In this document: piece by piece, positions 14,934 to 25,435 of the stretch
How the letters are laid out: the number at the start of each line of letters is the position of its first letter
How positions within the stretch are numbered: the stretch's first letter is position 1
Assembly: GCA_958369225.1 (NCBI GenBank)
Contig: CATXID010000001.1
Coordinates: 372,001 to 436,000 of the forward strand
DNA length: 64,000 nt
DNA from: an uncultured Collinsella sp.
GTDB taxonomy: Bacteria; Actinomycetota; Coriobacteriia; Coriobacteriales; Coriobacteriaceae
Direction: 5' to 3'
Notes under the pieces: model-generated
The model's input: the letters and a program-made list of their open reading frames with translations, nothing else
What the model was told of the DNA's origin: nothing
Databases searched by the model: none
Translations under genes and position numbers: made by a program

Positions 14934-17156
14934 ATGAATATGCTCAAAATCTCGAAGGCGATCTTTAGGTCGCTTCTCTCCTCCAGGTCGCTCTGTGTTG
15001 TCGTTGTTGCGTTGATGGTTCTTTGTGCTCTGCCCGTCTTCAGGAGCGCGGCTGGCATCGACGGACGGGTCGAATACCTCGAGTCGGGAATAACCCGTGT
15101 TGAGCAGGAATTGTCAGCATCCTATGCGGATGCGCTTGTGAATGCGGGGGAGGACGGTGTCTATACCTCTTCATCAAGCATGCCCGCGCTTCTGTACCCT
15201 CTTGCCGCGGGACGTCTTATCTTGGCACCGCTCTCTCCCCTACTTCCGTTTCTGCAGATATCGGATGGAGAGTACACCTATTATGACGGATCGAAGGAGT
15301 ACTTGCTATGGGTCGCAACGGCCGTTGCCGTCTCGTTCCTTGCCGCGCGTCTTAACAAACGTGAAAAGCTCATCATCCAGGCACCGATGGGCGAGCTGGG
15401 TAGACTTGTTGCATCGAGCGTATGGGCGAGTGTTTTTGCAATGCTTGCCGTCCTCGCCATCAATCTTCCAGGGATAATCGCCGCGCTTGTGAAGAATGGC
15501 CCGGGCTCGCCGTTCTATCCGATAGGCTACATTCAATATGCGACTCCGGTTATCAAACCGGCTTGGCTGGTGTTCGCGCAGACGGCCATCTTGCAATTCT
15601 TGGTGGCAGCGTTCATCTCGCTTGTCGTTCACCTTGCCGTGAAGATTGCCAATAACCCTACGCTTGGAATCGTGTTCGTATGTGCCCTGATGGGGGTGAC
15701 GATGGTTCCCGGGTATTACGGAAGATCCATCGCTTTACGTGAGTTCGCCCTGTTGAATCCCCTTACGTATGCGAACACTGAGTTGACCGTCGGCGCCTAT
15801 AGCCCGTACCCGACAACGCAGATAGTGAATCTGCCTGGACTTTGCTTCGAGCGTGGCGCGATTGCCCTCGTATGCGCAATCGGGATCGAGGTGCTGGCAA
15901 TTAGCCTGCTTTGCGTTGCTGGAAAGAGCGGCTGCGCGTGCCCGATATCCCCGATTTGTCTTGAGAGAGGTTCCTTCACTGCATCGAGAACGGCAACTCG
16001 TTCGAGCGCTTGTGCCTCCGCCGTTGCATACGTAAGAACGATGGGGAAACTGCTCCTGCGTTCTCCTACCCTCGCCGTATGCGCGATTGCAATGTCGACG
16101 ACGATGCTGGCCCCGGCTCTGGTCGAGATGTTTCCTGACGCTGATAACGTTTCCGCTGTTCGGTATAGGGATGGGGAGCTCCGTTCAATAGATCGGTATC
16201 TAGAGCAGAACGCTGCGAATATGGACGTCGAGGGCAAAGCGGCCCTGGAAGACATGCGGGATGCTCTTTCGGGTTTCGTGTACGCGCCTATGCCTGCGGA
16301 GGGGTTTCGAAGCCTTGCGACGTACGAGCGCGCTCGAGGTGAGCTGGGCGCGGCAGATGCGACTCTCCTGCAATCGATCGGAATCGAGCCGGAGACTCCT
16401 TCTCGTGCGGAGGCGCGCGCCCTTCTGCTTGAGTCGATCGCGAGCTTGCCGGACCCCAAGGTTTACGAGTTAAGTACGAAGATGCCCCCATTAATCCTCC
16501 TTTCGTATCTCCAGGCAGCGCTTCCCTCCTTATTTTTGCTGTTGCCCGTGGTTGTCACATCGCTCGCGTGCACCCACCTGCAGTGTCGTTCCCTTCTGGT
16601 TCTCCAGATCCCCGCAACAGCGCATGTGCGTTTTCTGACGGCTGTTGCGCTGGCTCTCCTGCTTGGCTTGGTGCTGCTTTTGGTGTCGATGGTTCCCGCT
16701 GTCGTTGTGTCCGTGATTAAGAACGGTGCGGGTGGATCGGAGTATCCCGTCGCTCTCATTCGGGCGGGAGCTTCGACAACGTCCATGGTGGGGGAGGCGG
16801 TGTTGTGCAGTATTCCGTTGCTGGTCATGGCATACGGCGTGATTTCCGTCGTCGCTGCGTTGACAGCAGCGATTAGCCGCAACCCCGTTGTCACCGGAAT
16901 GGTTTGCGCGGTTCTCTTGGTGTTGGGTTCGTTGAGCGCTCATGTTGAAAGCGTGGGCATGGGCGTCGCGCTGCTGGCTCCATTCGCCTCGTTTGATCCC
17001 GCTTCCCAGGTGGGGACGATTGGGTTCCTTGGGCGAGGGACGAACGCGATGCCTTTTGGAGAGGTCGTCGGCGCATCGGGCGCTCTGCTGGTGGTCTTGG
17101 GCGCCGTATCTCCGTTGATGGTGCGCCTGAGTGTTCCAAAGGTCGAAAGGGGATGA
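14934..17156 (+). CDS. ABC exporter permease made of two homologous modules
   Basis: A 740-residue membrane protein built as a tandem duplication. Each half has an N-terminal membrane helix (~22-40; ~372-394), a long extracytoplasmic segment (~41-125; ~395-515) and a cluster of helices. The halves share the motif KNGPGSPFYPIGYI (~187-200) versus KNGAGGSEYPVALI (~596-609) and a following helix ending in NNPTLG or RNPVVTG. The same module recurs in the fused protein downstream. No known family name fits with confidence; DUF1430-type bacteriocin-associated membrane proteins are comparable in size. ATG 14934 has AAGG six bases upstream; ATG 14916 and 14940 are alternatives. The stop overlaps the next gene region (ATGA). 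Confidence 0.7.
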   Translation: MNMLKISKAIFRSLLSSRSLCVVVVALMVLCALPVFRSAAGIDGRVEYLESGITRVEQELSASYADALVNAGEDGVYTSSSSMPALLYPLAAGRLILAPLSPLLPFLQISDGEYTYYDGSKEYLLWVATAVAVSFLAARLNKREKLIIQAPMGELGRLVASSVWASVFAMLAVLAINLPGIIAALVKNGPGSPFYPIGYIQYATPVIKPAWLVFAQTAILQFLVAAFISLVVHLAVKIANNPTLGIVFVCALMGVTMVPGYYGRSIALREFALLNPLTYANTELTVGAYSPYPTTQIVNLPGLCFERGAIALVCAIGIEVLAISLLCVAGKSGCACPISPICLERGSFTASRTATRSSACASAVAYVRTMGKLLLRSPTLAVCAIAMSTTMLAPALVEMFPDADNVSAVRYRDGELRSIDRYLEQNAANMDVEGKAALEDMRDALSGFVYAPMPAEGFRSLATYERARGELGAADATLLQSIGIEPETPSRAEARALLLESIASLPDPKVYELSTKMPPLILLSYLQAALPSLFLLLPVVVTSLACTHLQCRSLLVLQIPATAHVRFLTAVALALLLGLVLLLVSMVPAVVVSVIKNGAGGSEYPVALIRAGASTTSMVGEAVLCSIPLLVMAYGVISVVAALTAAISRNPVVTGMVCAVLLVLGSLSAHVESVGMGVALLAPFASFDPASQVGTIGFLGRGTNAMPFGEVVGASGALLVVLGAVSPLMVRLSVPKVERG

Positions 17157-17161
17157 TCTCG

Positions 17162-18025
17162 ATGATTGACCTTCAAACGCTGACGATCTCTTATGGAAAG
17201 AAGGTGCTCGTAGATTCGGTGAACGCTGAGTTTGCCCCGGGTACGGTCTACGGTCTCGTCGCTCCGAACGGGCATGGAAAGACGACGTTGCTGCGTGCGA
17301 TGGCAGGTTTGCCGGGTCCTCGCGTGGACGGGAGCATCGTTCTGGATGAGGTGCAGGGTACGGGTGCGAGAGAGGTCCGTTCTATGATCTTCTATGCACC
17401 TGGTGAGGGGACGCTGCTGTATCCCGGATTGCGTGCGGAAGATCACCTCAAGATGGTTTGCGATATGTGGCCGCATGCTCGCGATATCGAAGAGATAGTG
17501 GAACAAACGCAGATAGGCGAGTTCGCGAAGATGAGGATCCGCACTCTGAGCCAGGGCATGAAGCAGCAGCTTACCCTGGCGATTGCGTATGCGACGGGCG
17601 CGCGGTGCCTTCTATTAGATGAGCCCATGAACGCGCTCGACCCCAGCAGGGTGGACTTGCATTCCGAGATTCTCAGGAAGCTGGCCGATTCTGGCACGTG
17701 CATCATCATGTCATCCCACATCTTGGATTCGGTCGATAGGCTGTGCGATGAGATTCTGTTTTTGAAGGATGGGAGGCTCATTAGAAGCATTCCGCAAGAT
17801 GATGCTGCGCCGAAGTCTCCTGGATCCCATTTCGCAAAGCCTGCCGGACGCGCCGAGGGTGCGCTAAGCACGTATCGGCGACTCTACGAAAAGGGCGGGT
17901 TGAAATGCAAGTTAAAAATCTATGTGGCCAATGTGATACCGTTGAACCCGCATATCGATACCGCTCAGCCATTCGCCTCGCCCCCGTCGCACGTATCTTC
18001 ATCCGGTCTGTTACTTTTAATCTAA
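17162..18025 (+). CDS. ABC transporter ATP-binding protein
   Basis: The ATPase partner of the duplicated permease, 287 residues. Walker A is APNGHGKTT, with Ala where most families have Gly. The Q-loop region is YAPGEGTLLYPG, the signature LSQGMKQQL, Walker B CLLLDEPMNALDP, and the H-loop SSHILD. The start at 17162 is preferred because AAAGGGG abuts an earlier ATG (17153) but is nine bases from 17162. The last ~43 residues, from CKLKIY on, are Pro/Ser-rich and unlike an ATPase. A different frame across the same bases encodes a 43-residue small ORF with its own ribosome site, so the true C-terminus may have been altered by a frameshift. Confidence 0.85.
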   Translation: MIDLQTLTISYGKKVLVDSVNAEFAPGTVYGLVAPNGHGKTTLLRAMAGLPGPRVDGSIVLDEVQGTGAREVRSMIFYAPGEGTLLYPGLRAEDHLKMVCDMWPHARDIEEIVEQTQIGEFAKMRIRTLSQGMKQQLTLAIAYATGARCLLLDEPMNALDPSRVDLHSEILRKLADSGTCIIMSSHILDSVDRLCDEILFLKDGRLIRSIPQDDAAPKSPGSHFAKPAGRAEGALSTYRRLYEKGGLKCKLKIYVANVIPLNPHIDTAQPFASPPSHVSSSGLLLLI

Positions 18026-18036
18026 CAATTCTTTGA
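17905..18036 (+). CDS. Possible 43-residue small protein overlapping the ATPase 3' end
   Basis: ATG 17905 to TGA 18036 in a frame different from the ATPase, with AAAAGGGCGGG about seven bases upstream. The product begins MQVKNLCGQCDTV (a CxxC pair) and ends with a basic, hydrophobic segment (ARIFIRSVTFNLTIL) that loosely resembles the start of the island's permease modules. It may be a real small gene, a decayed permease start, or chance. Codon evidence is insufficient. Confidence 0.25.
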   Translation: MQVKNLCGQCDTVEPAYRYRSAIRLAPVARIFIRSVTFNLTIL

Positions 18037-18055
18037 GGAACGTAGGTGCTTCTAA

Positions 18056-19870
18056 ATGTACTGTCGACTTCTTCTCAAACTAATCCTAAGAGACAAGGCC
18101 GTATGGATTTGTACGCTCGTTCTCGCTGCAGCCTTCTCCATCCCCATTGCGTTCAATTCACCCATCTACGGGCCCTTCTTTATGAAACAGGGCATGCAGG
18201 GCTTCGTCGACGCATTCAATACGCGCGCGCCCCAGGCCAGCGGCACAGACCTATCTCCAGAGCAGCAAAATGACGCGGAGCTTGCAAGATACGCGAACGC
18301 CGCCCTCGCCGCTCAAACCGACGCCGCCTTTCTCGACTCTGCCGAGAGCTACTACGCGCTCATGGACGAAGGCTTCCAATCCGGATCCATCGTGGGAGAC
18401 CGAGAGACCAATGACGCAGACCTCGCGTATTGCCGCGCTCTGAGCGGCTCCGGCATCACGGATATCCCAGCCTCCGCAAACGACCTGCCATTCCTTTCCT
18501 TCCTGCCTTACGCCATTGCCCAGGCGCCGTCTTTCCTTCCCTTCATCCCCTTCCTTCTCTCGTCGATACTCGTGCTCGGCGCCACAAGGCCCGGGACCCT
18601 GGCGGCAAAGGCGCCCGTGCCCAAATTCCGGCGCCTTATTCAGATCGTGTTTTCGATAATCGTCGCGGGGACCGCGATGCTCCTCGCCGGCCTCGCACCC
18701 GGGGGCATTTACGCCTTGGCCCTAAACGGCTTCGGGCAAACTGGGTACCCGATCGCCTTCTTCCATGACGGCGCGCTTACCACCACGACCGCGGGAAACG
18801 TCTTCACAGCCCTGCTTCTCGCGCTGCTTGCGGGCGGAACCTTGATATCCGTTTGCTCCGCCGTCCTATCGACCGCAACGAGGCGCGTCCTCGCGGGCCC
18901 CCTTACCTCCGCGCTGCTTGTCGCGGCCCCGGCATTCCCGTTACTGTCCGATTCGGCACTAGGGCATAATGCCGTGCTCGGGCTCCTGCCACTGCCCGTA
19001 TTCTCGCCTATCGAGGCAACGGGCTACGTGGGATGCTTCCCGACAGAATTCATTGGCTCCGGTTCAGGCAGCGCATCGATGCTTGCCGTGGCCCTGGCAT
19101 ACGTCGCGGTCTTTTTTACGGTCGGCGCCGTTGCGGCACGTTCCCCCAAACAGCCTGGACCCGCGAAAAAGCACCATGGGCTCGAGCTTCTAGACGCGAG
19201 CGTGGGATACGGAAGCACGACGATACTTTCAATCGGGTCGCTTTTCCTGAGCCCGGGAACGGCGGCGGGCCTCGTTGCTCCCAACGGCTCGGGGAAAACC
19301 ACCCTTCTTGAAGCGCTGTCGGGCCAATTTCCCACCCGCATCCGCTCGGGAAGCCTGGCGGCAGACGGAATCTGCCAACGTCGATCAGCCGAATTCGCAG
19401 AACTCGTCTACCTGAGCTCTTCGGGCAGCGCGGATCTCTACCCCACGCTATCGGCCCTCGAGCACCTCTCTTTCGTTAGGGAGGCGTGGAAATCAGCCGC
19501 CGACATCGACTCGCTCTGCAACTCCCTCGGAATCTCCCCATATCTCGACAAGCCGGCCCGTAAACTCTCGACAGGAATGAAGCAGCAGGTAAAGCTTGCC
19601 ATGGCGATAGCGACCGATTGCCCTTACCTCATCCTCGATGAACCGCTGAACGGCCTCGATCCGGGAAAACGGAAAACCTCCTGCGACGCGATGCGCAGCG
19701 AAGTGGCGCGGGGACGCAGCGTGCTCATTTCAAGCCATCTACTCGACGACCTGGCAGACCTCACCGACTCGTTCTACTTCATCGAGGCCGGCACGCTCGT
19801 GGAAAAGATCAAGTCGTCCTCGCAGACGCTCAAGCAGGAATACCTCGATACATACGAGCGAGGTGAATGA
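18056..19870 (+). CDS. ABC transporter with permease and ATPase fused in one polypeptide
   Basis: A 604-residue protein with an N-terminal permease module (~1-365) and a C-terminal ATPase (~375-604). The permease has a membrane helix at ~15-33, an extracytoplasmic segment (~35-145), and helices at ~150-178, ~196-222, ~245-275, ~281-300 and ~340-362. It carries LNGFGQTGYPIAFFHDG (~223-239), the same motif found twice in the upstream permease. The ATPase has Walker A APNGSGKTT (408-416), signature LSTGMKQQ (504-511), Walker B LILDEP and SSH (559-561). Permease-then-ATPase order is unusual for ABC-2-like exporters. Codon use (strongly C-ending) differs from the upstream permease and ATPase, hinting at a separate history. 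Its stop is one base from the start of the peptide gene. Confidence 0.8.
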   Translation: MYCRLLLKLILRDKAVWICTLVLAAAFSIPIAFNSPIYGPFFMKQGMQGFVDAFNTRAPQASGTDLSPEQQNDAELARYANAALAAQTDAAFLDSAESYYALMDEGFQSGSIVGDRETNDADLAYCRALSGSGITDIPASANDLPFLSFLPYAIAQAPSFLPFIPFLLSSILVLGATRPGTLAAKAPVPKFRRLIQIVFSIIVAGTAMLLAGLAPGGIYALALNGFGQTGYPIAFFHDGALTTTTAGNVFTALLLALLAGGTLISVCSAVLSTATRRVLAGPLTSALLVAAPAFPLLSDSALGHNAVLGLLPLPVFSPIEATGYVGCFPTEFIGSGSGSASMLAVALAYVAVFFTVGAVAARSPKQPGPAKKHHGLELLDASVGYGSTTILSIGSLFLSPGTAAGLVAPNGSGKTTLLEALSGQFPTRIRSGSLAADGICQRRSAEFAELVYLSSSGSADLYPTLSALEHLSFVREAWKSAADIDSLCNSLGISPYLDKPARKLSTGMKQQVKLAMAIATDCPYLILDEPLNGLDPGKRKTSCDAMRSEVARGRSVLISSHLLDDLADLTDSFYFIEAGTLVEKIKSSSQTLKQEYLDTYERGE

Positions 19871-19871
19871 C

Positions 19872-20216
19872 ATGAAACTATTTGAACAGCTGAAGTCCAA
19901 TGCGTCGCGCATGGCTGTCTACGCCATCCTCGTGGCAACGGCTTTATGCGGAATCGCGGCACCCGTCTATGCGCTCAACGGGGAGAAAGGCGATGTCGAA
20001 CCCGCGTACATGGCTTCGACGGTTAAGGACCGGTACAAAGCCTTCTCTGGAGACACGTTTTACGTAGCAGAGTACGACACGACCTACCGTCAGCTTCGCT
20101 ACAACAAGGGCTACGACTATCTAGGCGCAGAGGCAATCAGCTATACGTCGGGTTGGTACCGCTCCAACTATGGACACATAACCCAGTTCAAGTGTAACTA
20201 CCGTGTGTACAACTAA
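19872..20216 (+). CDS. Small secreted Tyr-rich protein, candidate bacteriocin-like peptide
   Basis: A 114-residue precursor. A basic start and hydrophobic core (~15-32) end at APVYA, a good signal peptidase I site near residue 34. The mature part is about 80 residues, with roughly fourteen Tyr, one Cys near the end (FKCNYRVYN), no double-glycine leader, and many Arg/Lys/Asp. ATG 19872 is one base past the stop of the fused transporter and uses the GAGG inside its last codons, so translation is probably coupled. A strong terminator follows, so this is the last gene of the operon. Size and context (dedicated ABC genes) recall lactococcin 972-type systems, but the Trp/Gly pattern of that family is not evident. 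Function is inferred, not shown. Confidence 0.75.
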   Translation: MKLFEQLKSNASRMAVYAILVATALCGIAAPVYALNGEKGDVEPAYMASTVKDRYKAFSGDTFYVAEYDTTYRQLRYNKGYDYLGAEAISYTSGWYRSNYGHITQFKCNYRVYN

Positions 20217-20231
20217 AGCAACCGGCCGGGA

Positions 20232-20266
20232 CGAGGGGTGACGCAAAAGCGTCGCCCCTCGTTTTT
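20232..20266 (+). terminator. Intrinsic terminator of the island's export operon
   Basis: CGAGGGG/CCCCTCG stem extended by TGACGC/GCGTCG around an AAAA loop, followed by TTTTT. Confidence 0.9.
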
Positions 20267-20295
20267 AACCATGTCAACTGAACCTAGTTCAGTTT

Positions 20296-20359
20296 GGTTG
20301 ATTTCCGATCTCAGCCGAACACATTGAGCGGAAAGGCCGTTCCCGCAGTCAGTCGAACG
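20296..20359. repeat. Right 64-bp direct repeat bounding the accessory island (att-like)
   Basis: Same 64 bases as 13127-13190 with two substitutions (C to A in GGAMAGG; C to T in CAGYCG). The flanking sequence beyond each copy differs, as expected for repeats made by integration or by recombination between two copies. Confidence 0.75.
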
Positions 20360-20397
20360 TCCCCGGGGCCCTTCTCAGGCCCCGGGGACGGCATTTT
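20359..20397 (+). terminator. Terminator-like perfect hairpin beside the right repeat
   Basis: GTCCCCGGGGCC (20359-20370) pairs perfectly with GGCCCCGGGGAC (20378-20389), followed by GGCATTTT. It insulates the island from rpmE. Confidence 0.6.
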
Positions 20398-20470
20398 CCC
20401 AGTTGAAGGAACGGTGGAGATGTGTTTCGATGGGTCAGATTCGTGTCGTTCCGAAAAGACCGTGAACCTT

Positions 20471-20499
20471 TTGTGGGACACGCGGCGCCGTGGTACCAT
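20471..20499 (+). promoter_or_regulatory. Candidate rpmE promoter
   Basis: TTGTGG (20471-20476) and TACCAT (20494-20499), spaced by 17 bases. Confidence 0.5.
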
Positions 20500-20512
20500 A
20501 GCCGAGTTTGTT

Positions 20513-20561
20513 GTCTTGGTCGGAAACCAAGACGCCTTATGCGCTGATCGGTAACCAGCGC
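20513..20561 (+). ncRNA. L31 (rpmE) 5' leader with two hairpins
   Basis: Two hairpins lie between the promoter and the rpmE ribosome site: GTCTTGGT/ACCAAGAC (20513-20520/20526-20533) and GCGCTG/CAGCGC (20541-20546/20556-20561) with an ATCGGTAAC loop. Leader RNAs for L31 autoregulation have been proposed in several bacterial groups, including Coriobacteria; this structure is in the right place. Assignment to that class is from position and shape only. Confidence 0.5.
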
Positions 20562-20583
20562 CTGACTAATAAGGAGTCCTACC

Positions 20584-21009
20584 ATGAAGCAGGGTATCCA
20601 TCCCCAGTATGTCGAGTGCACGGTGACGTGCTCCTGCGGCAACACCTTCAAGACGCACGCTACCGTGTCCGAGATGAAGGTCGAGCTTTGCAACGAGTGC
20701 CACCCGTTCTACACCGGCCAGCAGAAGTTCGTCGACACCGGTGGACGCGTCCAGCGCTTCGCCGACAAGTTCGGTGGCGCCGCTGCCGCCCAGCTCAAGA
20801 AGGCTGAGGAGGCCAAGGCTGCCAAGGCCGCCAAGGCTGCTGAGGCCGAGGCCGCTCGCAAGGCCGCCGCTGAGGCTAAGGCTGCCGAGAAGGCTAAGCG
20901 TGCCGCTAAGTTCGCCGAGGAGGCTGCTAAGCAGGCCGCCGAGGCTCCCGCAGAGGCTCCCGTCGAGGAGGCCGCTGCCGAGGCTGAGACCACCGAGGCT
21001 GCTGAGTAA
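20584..21009 (+). CDS. rpmE: 50S ribosomal protein L31 with a long Ala/Lys/Glu C-terminal extension
   Basis: Residues 1-68 are a standard L31: MKQGIHPQYVECTVTCSCGNTF with the zinc Cys set (CSC near 16-18 and CNEC near 36-39) and HPFYTGQQKFVDTGGRVQRF. L31 is normally about 70 residues; here a further ~73 residues of Ala, Lys and Glu follow (AEEAKAAKAAKAAEAEAAR-type repeats), turning acidic at the end. It is probably a long, charged single helix or disordered tail on the ribosome surface. ATG 20584 follows AAGGAG (20571-20576). The zinc-binding (C+) form is the zinc-replete version. Confidence 0.93.
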   Translation: MKQGIHPQYVECTVTCSCGNTFKTHATVSEMKVELCNECHPFYTGQQKFVDTGGRVQRFADKFGGAAAAQLKKAEEAKAAKAAKAAEAEAARKAAAEAKAAEKAKRAAKFAEEAAKQAAEAPAEAPVEEAAAEAETTEAAE

Positions 21010-21044
21010 ATAGCTCGCTGAGCAAACACTCGCATTCATGGCTA

Positions 21045-21080
21045 AAGGGCCGCGTATCCATTTGGGTGCGCGGCCCTTTT
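21045..21080 (+). terminator. Intrinsic terminator after rpmE
   Basis: AAGGGCCGCG (21045-21054) pairs with CGCGGCCCTT (21069-21078), followed by further T. Confidence 0.85.
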
Positions 21081-21086
21081 CCTTTA

Positions 21087-21153
21087 TTGGTGCAAACGAA
21101 CCTGTCTCCATGGCACCAGATTGGTACGAAGGGGACGGATTGGTTTGCGCCAA
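21087..21153. repeat. Family E inverted repeat, copy 1
   Basis: TTGGTGCAAACGAACCTGTC near the left end and GACGGATTGGTTTGCGCCAA at the right end form imperfect arms. The same arm sequences occur, arranged tail to tail, at 59874-59931. It lies in the 340-base rpmE-secA gap, which otherwise holds copy 1 of family F and the secA promoter region. Confidence 0.6.
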
Positions 21154-21187
21154 ATGGCAGAGAGACAGCGTTTTCCCAGATAAAAGC

Positions 21188-21216
21188 TGTCAAATTAAAC
21201 CAGTCCCTTTTTGGCA
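21188..21216. repeat. Family F short palindrome, copy 1
   Basis: CTGTCAAA (near 21187-21194) pairs imperfectly with TTTGGCAG (near 21210-21217). The core CAAATTAAACCAGTCCCTTT resembles CAAAATAAACCTGTTCCTTT at 36174-36193. Two copies only. Confidence 0.35.
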
Positions 21217-21349
21217 GGTTGGTCGTAGTTATTACGTGGCGGTCGAGGTCGACCGTATAGGCCGCGCCTTGTTTGGCTAAAGTACAATCATCTGTGTTTA
21301 ACTCGCCCGCAGCTGCACGGCGTGGGCGATGGCCAAAAAGGAAAACCAC

Positions 21350-24156
<2,807 letters not shown>

Positions 24157-24157
<1 letters not shown>

Positions 24158-25305
24158 TGGCCGAGGCTTTAGAGGTAACGCCCGCCGAGCTGGACGCGTT
24201 TGCGGACCGGCTCGGCGAGGTCGAGTCGTATCTTCATTTGGACGAGAAGCGCACGCGTGTGACCGAGCTCGAGGCCAAAAGCGTGGCCCCTGGCTTTTGG
24301 GATGACGCCGACGCCGCTCGCGCCACCATGGAGGAGATCGCTCGCGCCAAGGAAGATATCGCTGCCGTGGATACCGCGCGCGGCGAGCTATCTGACGCCC
24401 GTGCGGCGCTGGAGCTTGCCGAGGAGATGGGCGACGACCCCGATGCCGCCGCATTGCGCGAGGAGGCTGCCACGACGGCAGAACGCCTGGCCCGCGCTAT
24501 CGACGAGCTCGAGCTTTCGAGCTGGTTTACCGGTGAGTTCGATCACGGCGACGCGATTGTGACCATCAAGCCCGGACAGGGCGGCCTGGAGGCGCAGGAC
24601 TGGACCTTCATGCTCTTTAAGATGTACATGAAGTACTGCCAGCATCGCGGCTGGAAGGTCACCATTAACGACTGCCCCGCGGCTGAGGTCATCGGCATCG
24701 ACCGTGCGACCTTTACCGTCGAGGGAAAGGACGCGTTTGGCATGCTGCGCGCCGAGGCCGGCGTCCACCGTCTGGTGCGCATTAGCCCCACCGACGACAA
24801 GAAGCGCCGCCAGACCACGTTTGCCGGCGTCGAGGTCATCCCCGTGCTGCCTGACGATATCGACATCGAGATCAGTCCCGACGATATCCGCGTGGACGTG
24901 TATCACGCGAGCGGCCCGGGCGGCCAGGGCGTCAACACCACCGACTCCGCCGTACGCGTTACGCATTTTCCCAGCGGCATCGTTGTCACTTGCCAAAACG
25001 AGCGCAGCCAGATTCAGAACAAGGCCGCGTGCATGCAGATTCTCAAGGCCCGTCTGTACGAGATCGAACTCGAGAAGCGCGCCGAGGCGCTCGACGAGAT
25101 TCGTGGACCCAAGACCACGATCGGTTTTGGTAACCAGATTCGCAGCTACGTGCTCTACCCGTATCAGATGGTCAAGGACCTGCGTACGGGCGTGGAGACC
25201 AGCAACGTCGAGGCCGTTCTTGACGATGGCGACCTGGATCCGTTTGTGATCGGCTACCATCGCTGGGCAACCGGCAACGCCGATGCGGAAGGCTCGGACG
25301 CCTAG
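24157..25305 (+). CDS. prfB: Peptide chain release factor 2
   Basis: Releases the finished peptide at UGA and UAA codons. The 382-residue protein shows the GGQ motif in ASGPGGQGVNTTDSAVR (Gly-Gly-Gln near residue 258) and the domain 2/4 core. At the stop-codon-reading site the usual Ser-Pro-Phe tripeptide reads Ser-Pro-Thr (residues 210-212, in VRISPTDDKKRRQTTF). No programmed frameshift site is present: the frame is continuous from ATG 24157, unlike many bacterial prfB genes. It starts on the last base of the secA stop codon and ends about 90 bases before a terminator. Confidence 0.94.
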
Positions 25306-25395
25306 GCACATGGTTGGCTTTGGGTCGATGCAAACACTTCGCAGGGGTGGTATTTGCTCGGTGAATCGGTAGAATCGAATACAACAAGAAGTTCA

Positions 25396-25423
25396 AAGCG
25401 CACTCGTTTGGGTGCGCTTTTTT
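25396..25423 (+). terminator. Intrinsic terminator between prfB and the YitT gene
   Basis: AAAGCGCAC/GTGCGCTTT stem (about 25395-25404/25412-25420) with trailing T. It lies only about a dozen bases before the ATG of the next gene, and its T-run touches that gene's ribosome site region, so it may also damp expression of that gene. Confidence 0.8.
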
Positions 25424-25435
25424 GAGGGAGGCAGC

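Noticed and set aside
19872..20216. Assignment of the secreted peptide to the lactococcin 972 family
   Set aside because: Length and context are similar, but the Trp/Gly/His pattern expected for that family is not evident.
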